In this document: positions 10,075 to 21,205 of the stretch, piece after piece
How the letters are laid out: each line of letters opens with the position of its first letter
Numbering within the stretch: the stretch's first letter is position 1
Source: Prorocentrum cordatum
Taxonomy: Eukaryota > Sar > Dinophyceae > Prorocentrales > Prorocentraceae
NCBI GenBank assembly: GCA_963575745.1
Contig: CAUYUJ010018717.1
Span: 102,501 to 165,133 of the forward strand
Direction: 5' to 3'
DNA length: 62,633 bases
Position numbers and translations under genes: made by a program
Notes under the pieces: generated by a model
The model's database searches: none
The model's input: only the letters and a program-made list of their open reading frames with translations
Told to the model about the DNA's origin: nothing

Positions 10075-12122
10075 GGAACTTCGAGGTAAAATCAGCATCA
10101 TGCGCAGGCACCCCGCGATCAGGGTGCAGTGGTTTTTGACTGAGACGGCTCTGGTGCTGGCATATTTCCTGCTATGTGCAGAGCAACCAGACGCTATGAT
10201 GGCCACCCTGCCGCGATTGCGCACAGGTTTTCGACAAGAGTGGTTGGTGGGGGCCGACACGTTTCCCGATGTGTACTGCCACGTGCGCAAACGCACGTGG
10301 CACGCTCTGCGCGTGCCCCGAACGTTGCGCATGCGGCAGACATGGCGCACGTGGATCGCGTGGCGCATCTGGCGCACCACGCTTCCCGGCTCACTTGGGC
10401 CACAGGGGTGCCTGGCGCACCTGGCGCGCGTGGCGCGCCTGGCACGCATGGCGCACCTCGCCCCCGCGCTGCGCACATGGGGTCTGTTCTGGCTCCCACT
10501 AGCTGCCCATCCAAAGACTACCGCTGAACACGCTGTGGCTCGGGTGCTACTTCTGTGTTGGGCGGGCTGGTGGGAGCGAGCGAGACGGCTTGCGGGCGGG
10601 GAGGAGGAGGAGGAGGAGGAGGAGGAGAGGAGGAGGAGGAGGGAGGAGGAGGAGGAGGAGGAGGAGGAGGAGGAGGAGGAGGGGGAGGGGAGGGGGGGAG
10701 GGGGAGGGGGAGGGGGGTGTCTTGTCTGACCCCTCCCCTTACCCCCTCCGGCCGGGTCTGGACGGGAGGGGCCGCGAGCGGCCGGAGAGTCCAACAGACT
10801 CAGCGAGAAGGCGCAGCTCATCGATTTTCCAAAAAGGTTTTGGTCTCCTCTTGGCCTCCCGGGGGGGCGGGGGGGGCAGGCCGCGCTGGTAGGGAGCCCC
10901 TTCGTTCGATGATCGATAGCCTCCACCGCACGCCCTCTCCTTCCGCCATTTGCCGTTTCTTTCTGGACGCCCACGCCGAGCCCGATTGACGCCGAGCCAA
11001 CGCGGCTCAGACGTGCAGGGAAGGACTGATGCGCCAGGCTCGCCGAGAAGAGCTGCGCAACATCTACCCAGGGGGCTGCAGGGAAGCAGCGGCGCGACGA
11101 GGTGCCGCGGTTTGGCCGCGGCGCCACCTCGGAGGCCCCGTTGGGGGCTTCGTGGGGCCGTCCCGGAGCTCTCGGAGGCGCTCGCGAGGCCATCTCAGGC
11201 CAGGCGGGCACGGAGCACGGGCGTCGGATACGCAGCACATTGACATGTTAGATGAAAACCGAAGGAAGGAGGGAAGGAACGAGGGAAGGAGAGGATGTTT
11301 TGGGAAAACAAGAATCCTTCTCCACAATTGCTCATCGGCGCCGCGTGCCGTCTAGTGATGCGGGAGATTTCCCGAACGTTGCCGAGGCTCGCCTCTTCCT
11401 CTGAGTAGGTTTTTTTGGGCCAAGCTCCCGCCGCAGCTCTTTGCCGTTGCTCCTCCAATGTTTCCTCTTTTTCCTCCTCTTTCTCATTTTCCTCCTCCTC
11501 CTCCGCTCAGCTCCCCCCCTCCCCCTCCCCCTCTCCCTGCTCCTCCTCGTCCTCGTCCTCTTTCTCCTCCTCCTCCTCCTCCTCCTCCGCCTCCTCCTTC
11601 TCTCGCGCTTTTCACCGCGCGCTGTAGCGTTGACTCGCGATCGGCCTGCTCAAATCGAAGCGTCCTCGTCCTTGTCCTCGTCGTCGTCGTCCGCCTCCTG
11701 GTCCTAATCCTCGTCCTCGTCCTCCTCTGACGGCGGCGGCGGCGGCGAAGACGACGACGAGGACGTTTCGTTTCGTTTCGTTTCGTTTCGTTTCGTTTCG
11801 TTTCGTAAGCGTCATGCAAAGGCGGCTCCTGGCCCCGACGCTGCAAAGCTGACCTGCCAGCGAAGGGCAGTCCGGGTTATCTCACACAGTGAAAAGCGAA
11901 ACATACATAGAAAGACAGAGCATACAACATGAGGCGTGTGGAGAAAGAGAGCGACGAGTGCAGAGAAAACGTGCAACTGCATGCAAGTCCTGGCTCGGGT
12001 GATCCTCCAGCGGCGCCAGGCCCCCAATGGAGGCGGCAAGTGAGGGACATAGCCCACGCACAAGACAGAAAGTGTTAAGGAAGAAGTAAAGACGGTGAGT
12101 TCAAATGAGTATAAGGGCAGAG
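10075..12122 (+). other. Non-coding stretch with microsatellites
   Basis: 10330-10480 carries degenerate GGCGCACCT/GGCGCGCGT 9-bp repeats. 10593-10720 is (GGA)n ending in G-runs. 11455-11610 and 11660-11735 are TCC/TCG runs. 11762-11808 is (TTTCG)n, about nine units. 11810-12122 would be the 3' flank of the minus-strand gene that follows. I see no supported gene on either strand. Confidence 0.75.
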
Positions 12123-13676
12123 CTACCTTCCCGACGCCGAGAGAGTCCTGGCGCCTTGCACATCGCCAGCTAGGATGGTGTCCATCAGCCTCTGGGTTCC
12201 TCGCACAGCCTCCTTTCACTGCTCCAGGACCCTGTGCGCCTCCTGATACCTTTTGTGCACCCGACTCCTGAAGATCTGCTGTTCGTGCTCGGTAGATGAG
12301 ACCTACGCGAGCTTCTTGGCGCGCCGACACTGGTCCTGGGCCTCCGGAAACTCGGCCCGCAGGGTGTCGCAGTTCCCCTGCGCCTCCTGCAGCGCGTTGT
12401 TCGCCTGGTCGACACAGAATTGCAGAAGTGGGCGCACCCTAGGCTCCAGCTCGGGGTAACTCAAGATAGCCTCGGCCGCGGCCCCCCAGTTGCGGGCATA
12501 GAACATCTGCGTGATATCCTCCCACTCCAGCCGATGACGCCGTGGGCCCTCACGACCATCTGGGAGCTCACGACCATCTGGAAGCCCGCCAGGACACCCT
12601 CCTGGAAGCTCACGACCATCTGGAAGCTCACGATCATCAGGGAGCGCACGACCATCAGGAAGCCCGCCAGGAGAACCTTTTGGAAGCTCACGACCATCTG
12701 GAAGCCCACCAGGGAGCCCTTCTGGAGGCTCACAACCATCTGGGAGCCCACGATCACCTGGAAGCTCAAGACCACCAGGAAGCCCGCCAGGGAGCCCTTC
12801 TGGAAGCTCACGATCACCAAGGAGCCCGTCAGGACACCCTCGTGGAAGCTCACGACCATCTGGAAGCTCACGATCAGCTGGGAGCGCACGACCATCAGGA
12901 AGCCCGCCAGGAGACCCTTCTGGAAGCTCACGACCATTTCAAAACCCGCCAGGGGGCCTTTCTGGAGGCTCACAATCATCTGGAAGCTCACGATCATCTG
13001 GAAGCTCACGACCACCAGGGAGCCCGCCAGGGAGCCCTTCTGGAAGCTCACGACCATCAAGGGGCCCGCCAGGATACCCTTCTGGGAGCTCACGACCATC
13101 AGGAAGCCCACCAAGGAGCCCTTCTGGAGGCTCACAACCAGCTGGGAGCCCACGATCATCTGGAAGCTCACGACCATCAGGAAGCCCGCCAGGGACCCCT
13201 TCTGGAAGCTCACGATCATCAAGGGGCCCTTCAGGGGATCCTTCTGGAGTCTCACGACCATCCGGAGGCTCACGATCAGCAGGTGCATCGGGGCGACCTG
13301 GTTCAGCAGATCCATCTGCGTGAGCTCGTCCCGCGGCGAGGGCGTTTTCCATGGCCGTCCGTTCGACATGTGTCTTCACCCCGAACTCACGATGACCAGC
13401 GGCCTCGCCAGCCGCCCGTCCACTGCGGAGATGAGAAAGAAGGGCCCCCGTTATGGCCTCGTCCCGATCAGCACGCGCGCCCATATGCGCGGGAACAAAA
13501 GCCTGAACATTGACATCGGGAACCCATGCCTCCAGAGACCTTTTCAGACACGCATCAATAGAAATACAAGTCTTGGGCGATGGCTCCGTGGGGTCGAATC
13601 GCTCGCTCAGCCGTCGGACCTCCTTCTGCAAACCACGGACCGCCATCGCGAGCCAGTTGACGGATTCGCGCTCCAT
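12123..13676 (-). pseudogene. Intronless minisatellite-containing gene with three in-frame stops
   Basis: The ATG at 13676 is the first ATG downstream of an SL relic on the same strand. One reading frame runs to a final TAG at 12123-12125, interrupted only by TGA at 12939-12941 (codon 246), TAG at 12303-12305 and TGA at 12216-12218. The predicted product has three parts. An N-terminal region of about 135 residues (MERESVNWLAMAVRGLQKE; ends near APADREPPDG) comes first. Then about 230 residues of 6-residue repeats such as P-D-G-R-E-L, P-E-G-L-P-G-G-L and D-D-R-E-L follow. A C-terminal helical region of about 140 residues rich in Gln, Glu and Arg closes it (DQANNALQEAQGN, SRVHKRYQEAHRVLEQ). The first stop sits in a diverged repeat unit; the array stays in frame on both sides. 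Family and function are unknown. Disabled copy, readthrough or sequence error are all possible; pseudogene is most likely. Confidence 0.72.
12541..13275 (+). repeat. 18-bp minisatellite (AGCTCACGACCATCTGGA type)
   Basis: About 40 degenerate 18-bp units, organised in a higher-order pattern of roughly 100-125 bp in which units like GCCCGCCAGGAGACCCTTCTG alternate with the core. Because 18 is a multiple of three, several frames stay open on both strands and give 300-420 aa ORFs. Only the minus-strand frame continues into non-repetitive, coding-like flanks on both sides. Confidence 0.9.
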
Positions 13677-13801
13677 CAGGAAAAGTAGATGTTAGGCTCT
13701 TGCAAGCGAATTGTGCGCTGTAGCCGTTCAAAAAGACAAGCCTCGAGCCAGGCGGGCAGCCTGACCAGGGCGTAAGGAATCGAGAAATCCCTGGGTGCCG
13801 T

Positions 13802-13815
13802 CTTGAGCCAAAATG
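13802..13815 (-). promoter_or_regulatory. Relic of dinoflagellate spliced leader (14 nt)
   Basis: The minus strand reads CATTTTGGCTCAAG, identical to the last 14 nt of the 22-nt dinoflagellate spliced leader. It is truncated upstream by a (GTC)n array. It lies 126 nt upstream of the ATG at 13676, with no other ATG between. Such relics arise when a trans-spliced mRNA is reverse transcribed and reinserted, so the downstream gene is probably a retrocopy. Confidence 0.75.
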
Positions 13816-13837
13816 ACGACGACGACGACGGCGACGA

Positions 13838-13887
<50 letters not shown>

Positions 13888-13893
13888 TCGCTG

Positions 13894-13934
<41 letters not shown>

Positions 13935-14515
13935 ACCCGACGGCACCCGACGACACCCGACGGCCGCAGCAGCGCTGGCCGAAAAGCGGCGCCCCGCCGC
14001 CTGGGAGGCCGCTGCCCGGCGGGGGGAGCAGCCCGGCCTGCGCCAGCACGCCGCCTGCCCAGGCCTCTGGGCAGGAGGGGTGGGGAGGGGGGCGGGAGGA
14101 CCTGAAGTAGGCACAGGCGGCTGGAGGACGGGGGGAGGAGGGGGGCGGAGGAGGGGGAGGGTGGGAGGAGGTGGGAGGAGGTGGGAGGACGTGGGAGGAG
14201 GAGGAGGAGGAGGCGGAGGAGGAGGAGGAGGAGGAGGGGAGGAGGAGAGAGGAGGAGGAGAGGAAGGGAGAGGAGGAGGAGGAGGAAGGAGGAGGAGGAG
14301 GAGGGAGGAGGAGAGGAGGAGGAGGATGAGGGGGAGAGGAGGAGGGGGGGGGGGCGGGGGGGGAGGATGGGGGGAGGAGGGGGGCGGGGGGGGGGGGGGA
14401 GGCGGGAGGAGGGGAGGAGGAGGGGAGGGGCGAGGAGGGCGGGAGGGAAAAGAGGGAGGACGCGGCATGGCGGGGGGCGGAACGAGGGGGGAGGAGACGA
14501 GGGGGAGGACCTACT
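13816..14515 (+). repeat. GAC and GGA microsatellites
   Basis: 13816-13935 is (GAC)n with few interruptions. 14090-14515 is mostly GGA with G-runs. Between them, 13936-14090 is GC-rich with no supported ORF. Confidence 0.9.
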
Positions 14516-14704
14516 GTAGGCAAGTAGGATAAGAAATCTTGCTATCAAGAACCTGGTGCCACAAGTTTGGACGATCTCTGAAGTTCCGAATTAAGGTGCA
14601 CCAGAACTTCTGTGGGTCTCTGGGGCCAGCTGGGGGATAATACCTCCGTGTGGCACCTGCTGCCAGGCGGGGTTCTTATGTGATGTGCCTATTGTAGGTC
14701 GCCT

Positions 14705-14880
14705 GCAGTCAGAAACTCTAGTAAGGACGCGCGGTAAGGACGCAAGACCCTTGGAAGCCGAAGTTGGGATTTTTGGGGCGGCGGACGACGAGGCAAGGAC
14801 GAGCCGCAAGAGCAAGGAAGAGCAAGGACGCAAGGGTACCCTGAGCAAAGTCGCGCGTCCTTATTAGGGTTTTTGACTGT
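14705..14880 (+). mobile_element. MITE-like element M1, copy 1 (176 bp)
   Basis: The left terminus GCAGTCAGAAACTCTAGTAA and the right terminus (complement reads ACAGTCAAAAACCCTAATAA) pair over about 28 bp with about 23 matches, both continuing into GGACGCGC. The interior holds GGTAAGGACGCAAG, CTTGGAAGCC and GCAAGGGTA motifs. Copy 2 at 19787-19961 shares termini, length (175 bp) and internal motifs. No ORF and no clear target duplication. Confidence 0.8.
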
Positions 14881-15079
14881 AACTTCGTTCATCGCGCCCC
14901 GTGATCACCTTCGCGCCCTCGCGCCGCGCCCAAGACACAGTCAGCTGACCGACACAGACCGCAGCGCGCGGGGTGAGACCATCTTCGCGCCCCCGCGGGT
15001 GACCCAGAGGACGGACGAGGTGATGCGGAAGCGAGTGAGAGGGGCAGGAGGGAAACAGTGGGAAGGCGGATCGGGTGAG

Positions 15080-16120
15080 AGGGAGGAGGAGGAGGAGGTT
15101 GAGGAGGAGGAGGAGGAGGAGGAGGAGGAGGAGGAGCAGGAGACGAGGAAGGATGAGAAGGGGGTGATGGGGGCAGGGATGGGGGCAGGAGGCGGGAGGG
15201 AAGAGGGGGAGAGGTGAGGGTGGGTGGAGGGAGGCGGGACGAGAAAGGCAAGAAAAGGTATCTGCCAGGCGAGATTCCCTCCGCAATCCACCCACCTCCC
15301 TCAAGATGTCCAAGCAGTCGGCGCAAGCCCTCAGAGCCGTCGCCGTGCCGTGTGCATCTCGGCCGCCGGCGGGCGAACAACAAGATGCGCCCGCATCTGC
15401 GGCGTTGTTTGTTTGCTTGTTGGTTTGTGTGCTTGCGTGTTTGTTTGTTTGTATGCTCGTATCACCAGATTCTATAGTGTCAGCCCAAGGGCCACCTAGA
15501 AAGAACAGGGGGGGGTGGAGAAGTACAACGAGGCCCGCGACACGGACGAAGCGGAGTAGAGCATGAGAAGGAGAAGGCGGAGGAGGAGGAGGAGGAGGAG
15601 GAGGAGGAGGAGGAGGAGGAGGAGGAGAGGGGAGGAGAATACTGAGGATGAGGATGAAAACAATGACGATGATGGTGATGCTGCTGCTGATGATGATAAT
15701 GCTGCTGGCGGTGATGATGCTGATACTGCTGATGATGATGATGATGTTGATGCTGATGCTGATGCTGCTGATGGTGATGATGATGAGGACGAGGAGGATG
15801 AGGATGAGAGGGATGATGGTGATGATGAGGATGATGATGCTGGTGGTGATGGTGATGAGGATGAGGAGGGAGCGGAGCAGGTGCAGGCGGAGGAGGAGGA
15901 GAAGGATGAGGAGGCGGAGCAGGTGCAGGAGGAGGAGGCGGAGGAGGAGGCGGAGGAGGGATGGAGAAACATGAAGAGGGATGAAAGACGACGAGGAGGG
16001 ATGGAGGGATGGAGGGACGGAGGGATGGAGAAGGAGGAGGAGCAGCAGGAGGAGCAGGAGGAGAAGCAGGAGGAGGAGGAGGAGGATGAGGTGGAGGAGA
16101 AGGACCAATGCAAACCTAAT
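15080..16120 (+). repeat. GGA/GAT microsatellites with short spacers
   Basis: 15087-15135 is (GAG)n. 15570-15640 is (GGA)n. 15640-15870 is degenerate GAT/GCT. 15880-16100 is GGA again with 8-bp GGATGGAG repeats near 16000-16030. The long acidic and Ser-rich ORFs are repeat translations. 15240-15560 is unique but has no supported gene. Confidence 0.88.
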
Positions 16121-16189
16121 CTGCATCAACGATGTTAGAATAAACCCTCCCTCCAAGCTCCCGTTTCATAAGCCTTCTCCACTCGAGGA

Positions 16190-16874
16190 AGTACGCCGTT
16201 AGGAGGCAATCGCCGAAACATCCTGAAGCGTGCCAAAGCACCGCTCTTGGAACTTCAACGCCACGAATGTACTTGACTGTTGCGTCTTGACGATCCCGAA
16301 TTGTGCCCGAGTGGAATTCTTGGGACCGACCTCAACACCGCGATTAAAAATAACTGCTGCACCCTGACAATCATGAGTCGTTCCCAAACACCATTTCTTG
16401 TACGTTTTGGAATTCGTAACTCGTGCAACTTGTTAAAACGACTCTGCGCGGCGCTAGGGCGAGAACCACATTTTGAAAACCACCCGCCCTTCATCTGTGA
16501 AACCCTCGCACTTTTTAAGACGAGTGTGCGCGGCACTACTGCGAGAACCACATTTTGAAAACCAGCCGCCCTCAATCCGTAAAACACTTGCACACTTTTA
16601 AACCAAAATGTGTGTGGCGCTAAAGCGAGAGCCACATGTTGAACACGGCCCGCCCTCAATCCGTGAAGCTCTTGCAAGTAAGCAAACGGATGTGCGCGGC
16701 GCTCATGCGAGAGCCTCATTTTGAAAACGGCCCGCCCTGCATCCTTAGACCGGTTGCCAATTTGGGAGCTTCAAGATCAGACATGGTGAGAAGTCTGAGG
16801 CGAAACGCCCGGTTCGCCCTTCCGACTGGCCACGGGGCGCGACAGGGAGGAGTTATTTGCAAGGAAAAAGAATA
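16190..16874 (+). mobile_element. Composite repeat R4, copy 1 (about 82-bp units)
   Basis: The head contains TTCAACGCCACGAATGTACT and GACCTCAACACCGCG. Four tandem units follow, with landmarks at 16446, 16528, 16611 and 16693 (82-83 bp apart), each carrying GCGCGGCGCTA, GCGAGAACCACATTTTGAAA and CCGCCCTCAATCCGTGAA. The tail contains AGGCGAAACGCC and GCGACAGGGAGGAGTTATTT. Copy 2 at 44130-44970 has the same head, units and tail in the same orientation but more units. No ORF of its own. Confidence 0.85.
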
Positions 16875-18200
16875 GAGGGGGGATGGATGAGGAGGAGAAG
16901 CAGGAGGAGGAGGAGGAGGAGGAAGAAGATAAGAAGGAGGTGGAGGAGGAGCAGGAGCAGGAGCAGGAGCAGGAGGAGGAGGAGGAGAGGCAGCAGGGTC
17001 ATTGAGGAGGACCCGACCCTCCGACGGCTCGATCTTTCCAAGTGTTCGGGCCGTGGTTCTCTCGACTCCTCCCCTGGGCTCCTCTTTCCGTCCCCCGCTG
17101 CTTCCTGCCGGCCCCCGGGTCCGAAGACGGCCGAGCAAGTGCAGAAAAAAAGCCTCGGCCTCGCGCTCCTTCGCGCCCAATTTGCAATTTGCCCCTGGCG
17201 AGTCCCGCCCGTTGCCCGACCGGCGCCTGCACCTGCTTCGGCTCGCTTGCGCCGCAAGCCTGAGACACGTCTTGGGGTATCCGGAGGTCTGTGGGGGAGA
17301 ACGGATCTTGCGCGGACATGTCAAACCTCGCACGCGTGCTTCTGGGATTTGGGATCTTGCTCTTGCATGCTCGTGCCAAGCATCGGTCCGCACAACGTGG
17401 CCGCATCTGTTTCCTGTGAGCGAAGCGCGCCATCTTTGAACAAGCCCCGAACATCTTGAGCGCAAGAACCCCTTTGAAAGCATCCTGGGGGTCCCGAAGC
17501 CGTGTCGAGAGAGACCGTGCGTTGACCTCGAAAACCCGAAAGACCTCACCGCACGGTCCGTCACCGCACGGTTTGGGACCTTGGAGGCACCACTCGCCCG
17601 AGACATCCTCGGAGAACGACCCAAGTCCCAAACGTGTGCGGTCAGCCCGAATGACCACTGACCCACCACGCGGTGTGGTCACCGCACGCATTGGGGGGCC
17701 CCCGCTAGACGAGCTGGCAATGCTTCGGGTTGCGCACAGACAGCCCCCCAGGCAGTTTCGTTTTCATCAACGTGCCCGTCAGTAGTCCCAGCTGGCCTCA
17801 ACAGGCCCCCCGAGACGTATTGGGCGGTCTCAACACCTCAACCCTGGGGCGCGGAACGCCCCAGGGACGCCAGGGGGTTCAGGCCAGCTGGGACCACTCG
17901 GGCGGCCTGTCGAGGCCAGCGCTGGGACTTCTCGGAGGGCCTGTTGAGGCCAGCCAGGACCACCCTGGGGGGCCGTCCGTGCGCAGCTCGAAGCCCCACC
18001 AAAACGAGCCCCGCAGCCTTTGAACGCAATGACTCTCGTGAAGCACCGCAAGGAAGAGAACCCCCTGGGTGGGCCTCGTGCCGGAGGTCCACCAGCGCCT
18101 GCAAGAGGCCGATTACCAGCGACACCGTGAAGTCCTCTCGGACAGGCCGGTGCGGTCCGGAGAAAGGGATGGGGAGGGAGGGAGGAGAGAAGGAAGGACA
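16875..18200 (+). other. Spacer; GGA run and GGCCTGTTGAGGCC-type repeats
   Basis: 16880-17000 is a GGA/GCA-rich run. 17000-17790 is GC-rich without a supported gene on either strand. 17795-17990 contains several degenerate units around GGCCTCAACAGGCC and its complement, so the block is partly palindromic. Confidence 0.6.
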
Positions 18201-18414
18201 GAAGGGAGGAGGACGGGGACAAGGAGGAGGAGGAGGAGGAGGAGGGGGAGGAGGAGGAGGAGGAGAAGGACGAGGAGGATGATAATGATGATGGTGATGA
18301 TGATGCTGCTGCTGCTAATGATGATTAGGATGATGATGACGATGACGATGATGACGAGGAGGAGGATGCTGATGATGATGATGATGATGATGATGGTGAT
18401 GATGATGCTCCTGC

Positions 18415-18482
<68 letters not shown>

Positions 18483-18765
18483 GTGAGGATGAGGATGAGG
18501 ATGAGCATGAGGAGGAGGAGGAGGAGGAGCAGGAAAAAGGATATCCACCGTACTCAGACGAGTTCTGGCTGGGTCTGGGCCCGCAGTGCGTGGCTGGCAG
18601 TGGCGAGGCACGCGATGCCAGGAGGAGGAGGAGGAGGAGGAGGAGGAGGAGGAGGAAGAGGAGGAGGAGGAGGAGGAGGAGGAGGAGGAGGAGGAGGAGG
18701 GCAGGAGGAGGAGGAGGAGGAGCAGCAGCAGCAGGAGGAGGAGGAGGAAAAGATGGGTGGATGGG
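18200..18765 (+). repeat. GGA and GAT microsatellites
   Basis: 18215-18285 GGA. 18280-18515 nearly pure (GAT)n with GCT interruptions, longest run about 18418-18482. 18615-18760 GGA with an AGC patch. ORFs of poly-Ile/His/Ser/Met are the repeat in different frames. Confidence 0.92.
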
Positions 18766-19099
18766 AGGATGGAGGATCGCGATCCGCCGAGCGCAGCGCC
18801 TGCCAAGACGCACGCTGCACGGCGCAGACGGTGGCCGCTCCGACGTCCCAGCTCTGGGCCGCCTCGGGCCCGAGCGGGCGGCCCCGGCGCAGGCCCGAGG
18901 CGCTGCGCCCGAGGCAGCTCCACCAGGTCGCCCCTCGCTGGGGCAGCGAGACCCTCCGACGGGGTGGCGCTGCGGAGAGAGATGTCGGCTGTGCGCAGGC
19001 GTGGCAGGCGGGGGGGGGGGCGGCGGCGAAGGGTGCGGTCCCCGGGTTGGGCCCTCCGGAGCGAGAGCAAGAGCCCTTCAGCGCAGGTCCTTCGAGGAA

Positions 19100-19735
19100 A
19101 ACTGTGAGGAAGGCTCGACGGAGAACCAAATCATGATTTCCACTGGCCCTCCATCCGTGTAGATGTCAAGCTTGCGGGCCACAGTGTGCGAGGAAGTCCC
19201 AAGCGAGCACCAGATTTGGGAAAGGCCCCGCCCTCCAGCAGTGTTGCTTGTGCAAGTGAGGAGGCATGAAGCGAAATACCCAGGCCGCCTTACCACGTCT
19301 CTGGTGGTGCGACAGTGAGGTGTGCTTGCAAGGAGCATGGGTGAAGGATGTGGAGGAAAAGGCGAAAAGACGAAGATACCTGAACCCCTTACAAATTATT
19401 GGCGCACCATAGAAACAAACAAAAACCTTCCTCCCACTCCTAATCTCTTCCCCCTCCTCCTACTCCGCCTCCTCGCAGGTCGTGGCGATGATCCAATCAG
19501 AGAAGCCAGCAACACGTCCTCCTGCCCTTACCCGCCTCCTCACCCGTCCCTCCCTTGCCTCCTCATTGCCCTTCCCCTCCCCCATTTACTTCCTTATCAA
19601 CTCTGCCCTGACGCACCACCAGAAGTGCTGTTAGGGCGGTCCGGGCGTTTCGCCTGATCCTTGCCCACCATTTGCGACCTTGAAGACTCGGAACTTTCAC
19701 CATTCACACGGATGGAGGGCGGACGCGCTGAAGCG
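19100..19735 (+). repeat. Diverged R4 fragments in both orientations
   Basis: 19113-19160 (GAGAACCAAATCATG...GCCCTCCATCCGTGTAG) resembles one R4 unit in plus orientation. 19633-19690 (AGGGCGGTCCGGGCGTTTCG) is the R4 tail in inverted orientation, followed at 19698-19722 by an inverted unit fragment. These are remnants of at least one more R4 insertion. Confidence 0.6.
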
Positions 19736-19786
19736 CGGTGGGCCAGAACCGGCACCGCGACGCGCTAAGCCAAATTTCCCGTCCGT

Positions 19787-19961
19787 ACAGTCAATCCGTA
19801 TAGTAAGGATGCGCGGTAAGGATGCAAGGGCCTTGGACGCCCAATTCGAAGCTCTTCGAGCGGGGCGCGGCCAGCGAAAGTGGCCAAGGATGAGCCGAAG
19901 GGGCAAGGATACAAGGGTATCCTTGGGAAAATTGCGCATCCTTGCTATGCAGATTGACTGT
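19787..19961 (+). mobile_element. MITE-like element M1, copy 2 (175 bp)
   Basis: The left terminus ACAGTCAATCCGTATAGTAA and the right terminus (complement ACAGTCAATCTGCATAGCAA) pair over 28 bp with three mismatches, both continuing GGATGCGC. Flanking CGT on both sides could be a 3-bp target duplication. Termini and length match the copy at 14705-14880. Confidence 0.82.
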
Positions 19962-20062
19962 CGTGCCTTCGGTGCTCGAAGCTTTGCCACGGAGGGCACT
20001 GCGCCGACGCGGTGGTGAGGCATGCCTCAGGCAACCTGATGCCCGTTGCTCGATATCTAGAC

Positions 20063-20204
20063 GAGCGCGTTCCACTGCTCGCAAAGTGACTACTCGCAAA
20101 TGGCCTGGATCCCCCGCGGAGGATCTACGATACATTACGTCAAAACAGACGTGTGCTTTTCGGACGTTTGCGAGTTGGCACTTTGCGAGTAACGGAACGC
20201 GCTC
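20063..20204 (+). mobile_element. Inverted-repeat element (142 bp)
   Basis: GAGCGCGTTCC at 20063 and its complement GGAACGCGCTC ending at 20204 bound arms of about 37 bp that match at about 31 positions, including CTCGCAAAGTG and ACTCGCAA. Weaker pairing (CGATAT) extends about 10 bp further out. The interior is unique. MITE-like; single copy in the window. Confidence 0.72.
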
Positions 20205-20369
20205 GGTGAATATCGGTCCCGGGGACCCCTCCCGACGAACCCCTCCTGGGATCCGCCCTGGCCAGCTCTTCATCCAGGGCCGCTCTCTGACGGCCGCTGG
20301 GCTCGAGAACGGCACTCAGAGGGCAGACATGACGAACACACAAATTGCAATTGGATCCTCGATGTTTCA

Positions 20370-20648
20370 CTTTCTCCTCCTCCTCCTCCTCCTCTTCCTC
20401 CTCCTCCCCCTCCTCCTCCTCCTCCTCCTCCTCCTCCTCCTCCTGCTTCTCCTTCTCCTTCCCCTCCTCCTTCCCCTCCTCCGCCCCCTCCTCCTTCTCC
20501 TCCTCCTCCTCCTCCTCCTCCTCCTCCTGGGGCACCCAGAGGGCCAACAATACGAAAAAGCCTCGGGAAGGGCGCTGTCCTGCGGCTGCCGGAGCAAGGC
20601 CAGCAGCCTGTCCCGCGGGAGGGGGCCTGGCGGCGGGGGGGGCAACGA

Positions 20649-20680
<32 letters not shown>

Positions 20681-20827
20681 CCGACGACGACGAGGACGAG
20701 AACGAGGACGACGACGGCGACGACGACGAGGACGAGGACGACGACGTCGACGAGGACGAGGACCAGGACGAGGACGAGGACGAGGACGACGACGACTGCG
20801 GCGGCGGCGGTGGCGACGACGAAGATG

Positions 20828-20861
<34 letters not shown>

Positions 20862-21205
20862 GGACGACGGCGGCGACGACGACGACGGCGGCGGAGGCGG
20901 CGGCGGCGTCGACGACGTTGTTCACCGAGCGTGAGGCAGGGGTCGCGTGGAGGTGTAAGAGTGGGCTGCCCTTCGCGGGATTTGCATCGCCTGAGGGGGG
21001 TGGGTTCGGTGGGCGTAGGGGTTCGGCTAGGTGTCCCGCGGGAGGGGGCCTGGCGGCGAGGGGGAGGGAATGATGGGGGGGGCCACTCGCTAGCCCAGAT
21101 CTCCGACGATCTGCTTCCTCGGCCCGGGCGCTTCTTCCAGGAGGAGGAGGAAGAGGAGGAGGAGGAGGAGGAGGAGGAGGAGGAGGAGGAGGGGGAGGAA
21201 GAGGC
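20370..21205 (+). repeat. TCC, GAC and GGA microsatellites
   Basis: 20372-20530 (TCC)n. 20645-20925 GAC/GAG/GGC. 21138-21195 (GGA)n. The motif CCCGCGGGAGGGGGCCTGGC occurs at 20617 and again at 21035, flanking the GAC block as direct repeats. No gene supported. Confidence 0.88.

Noticed and set aside
12420-13688. 422-aa and 323-aa plus-strand ORFs over the 18-bp minisatellite
   Set aside because: They do not extend into coding-like flanks. The minus-strand frame does, and it has a leader relic and a first-ATG start.
16190-16874. CRISPR-like array (regular 82-bp spacing)
   Set aside because: Whole units are repeated with no unique spacers. Eukaryotic context and no cas genes.
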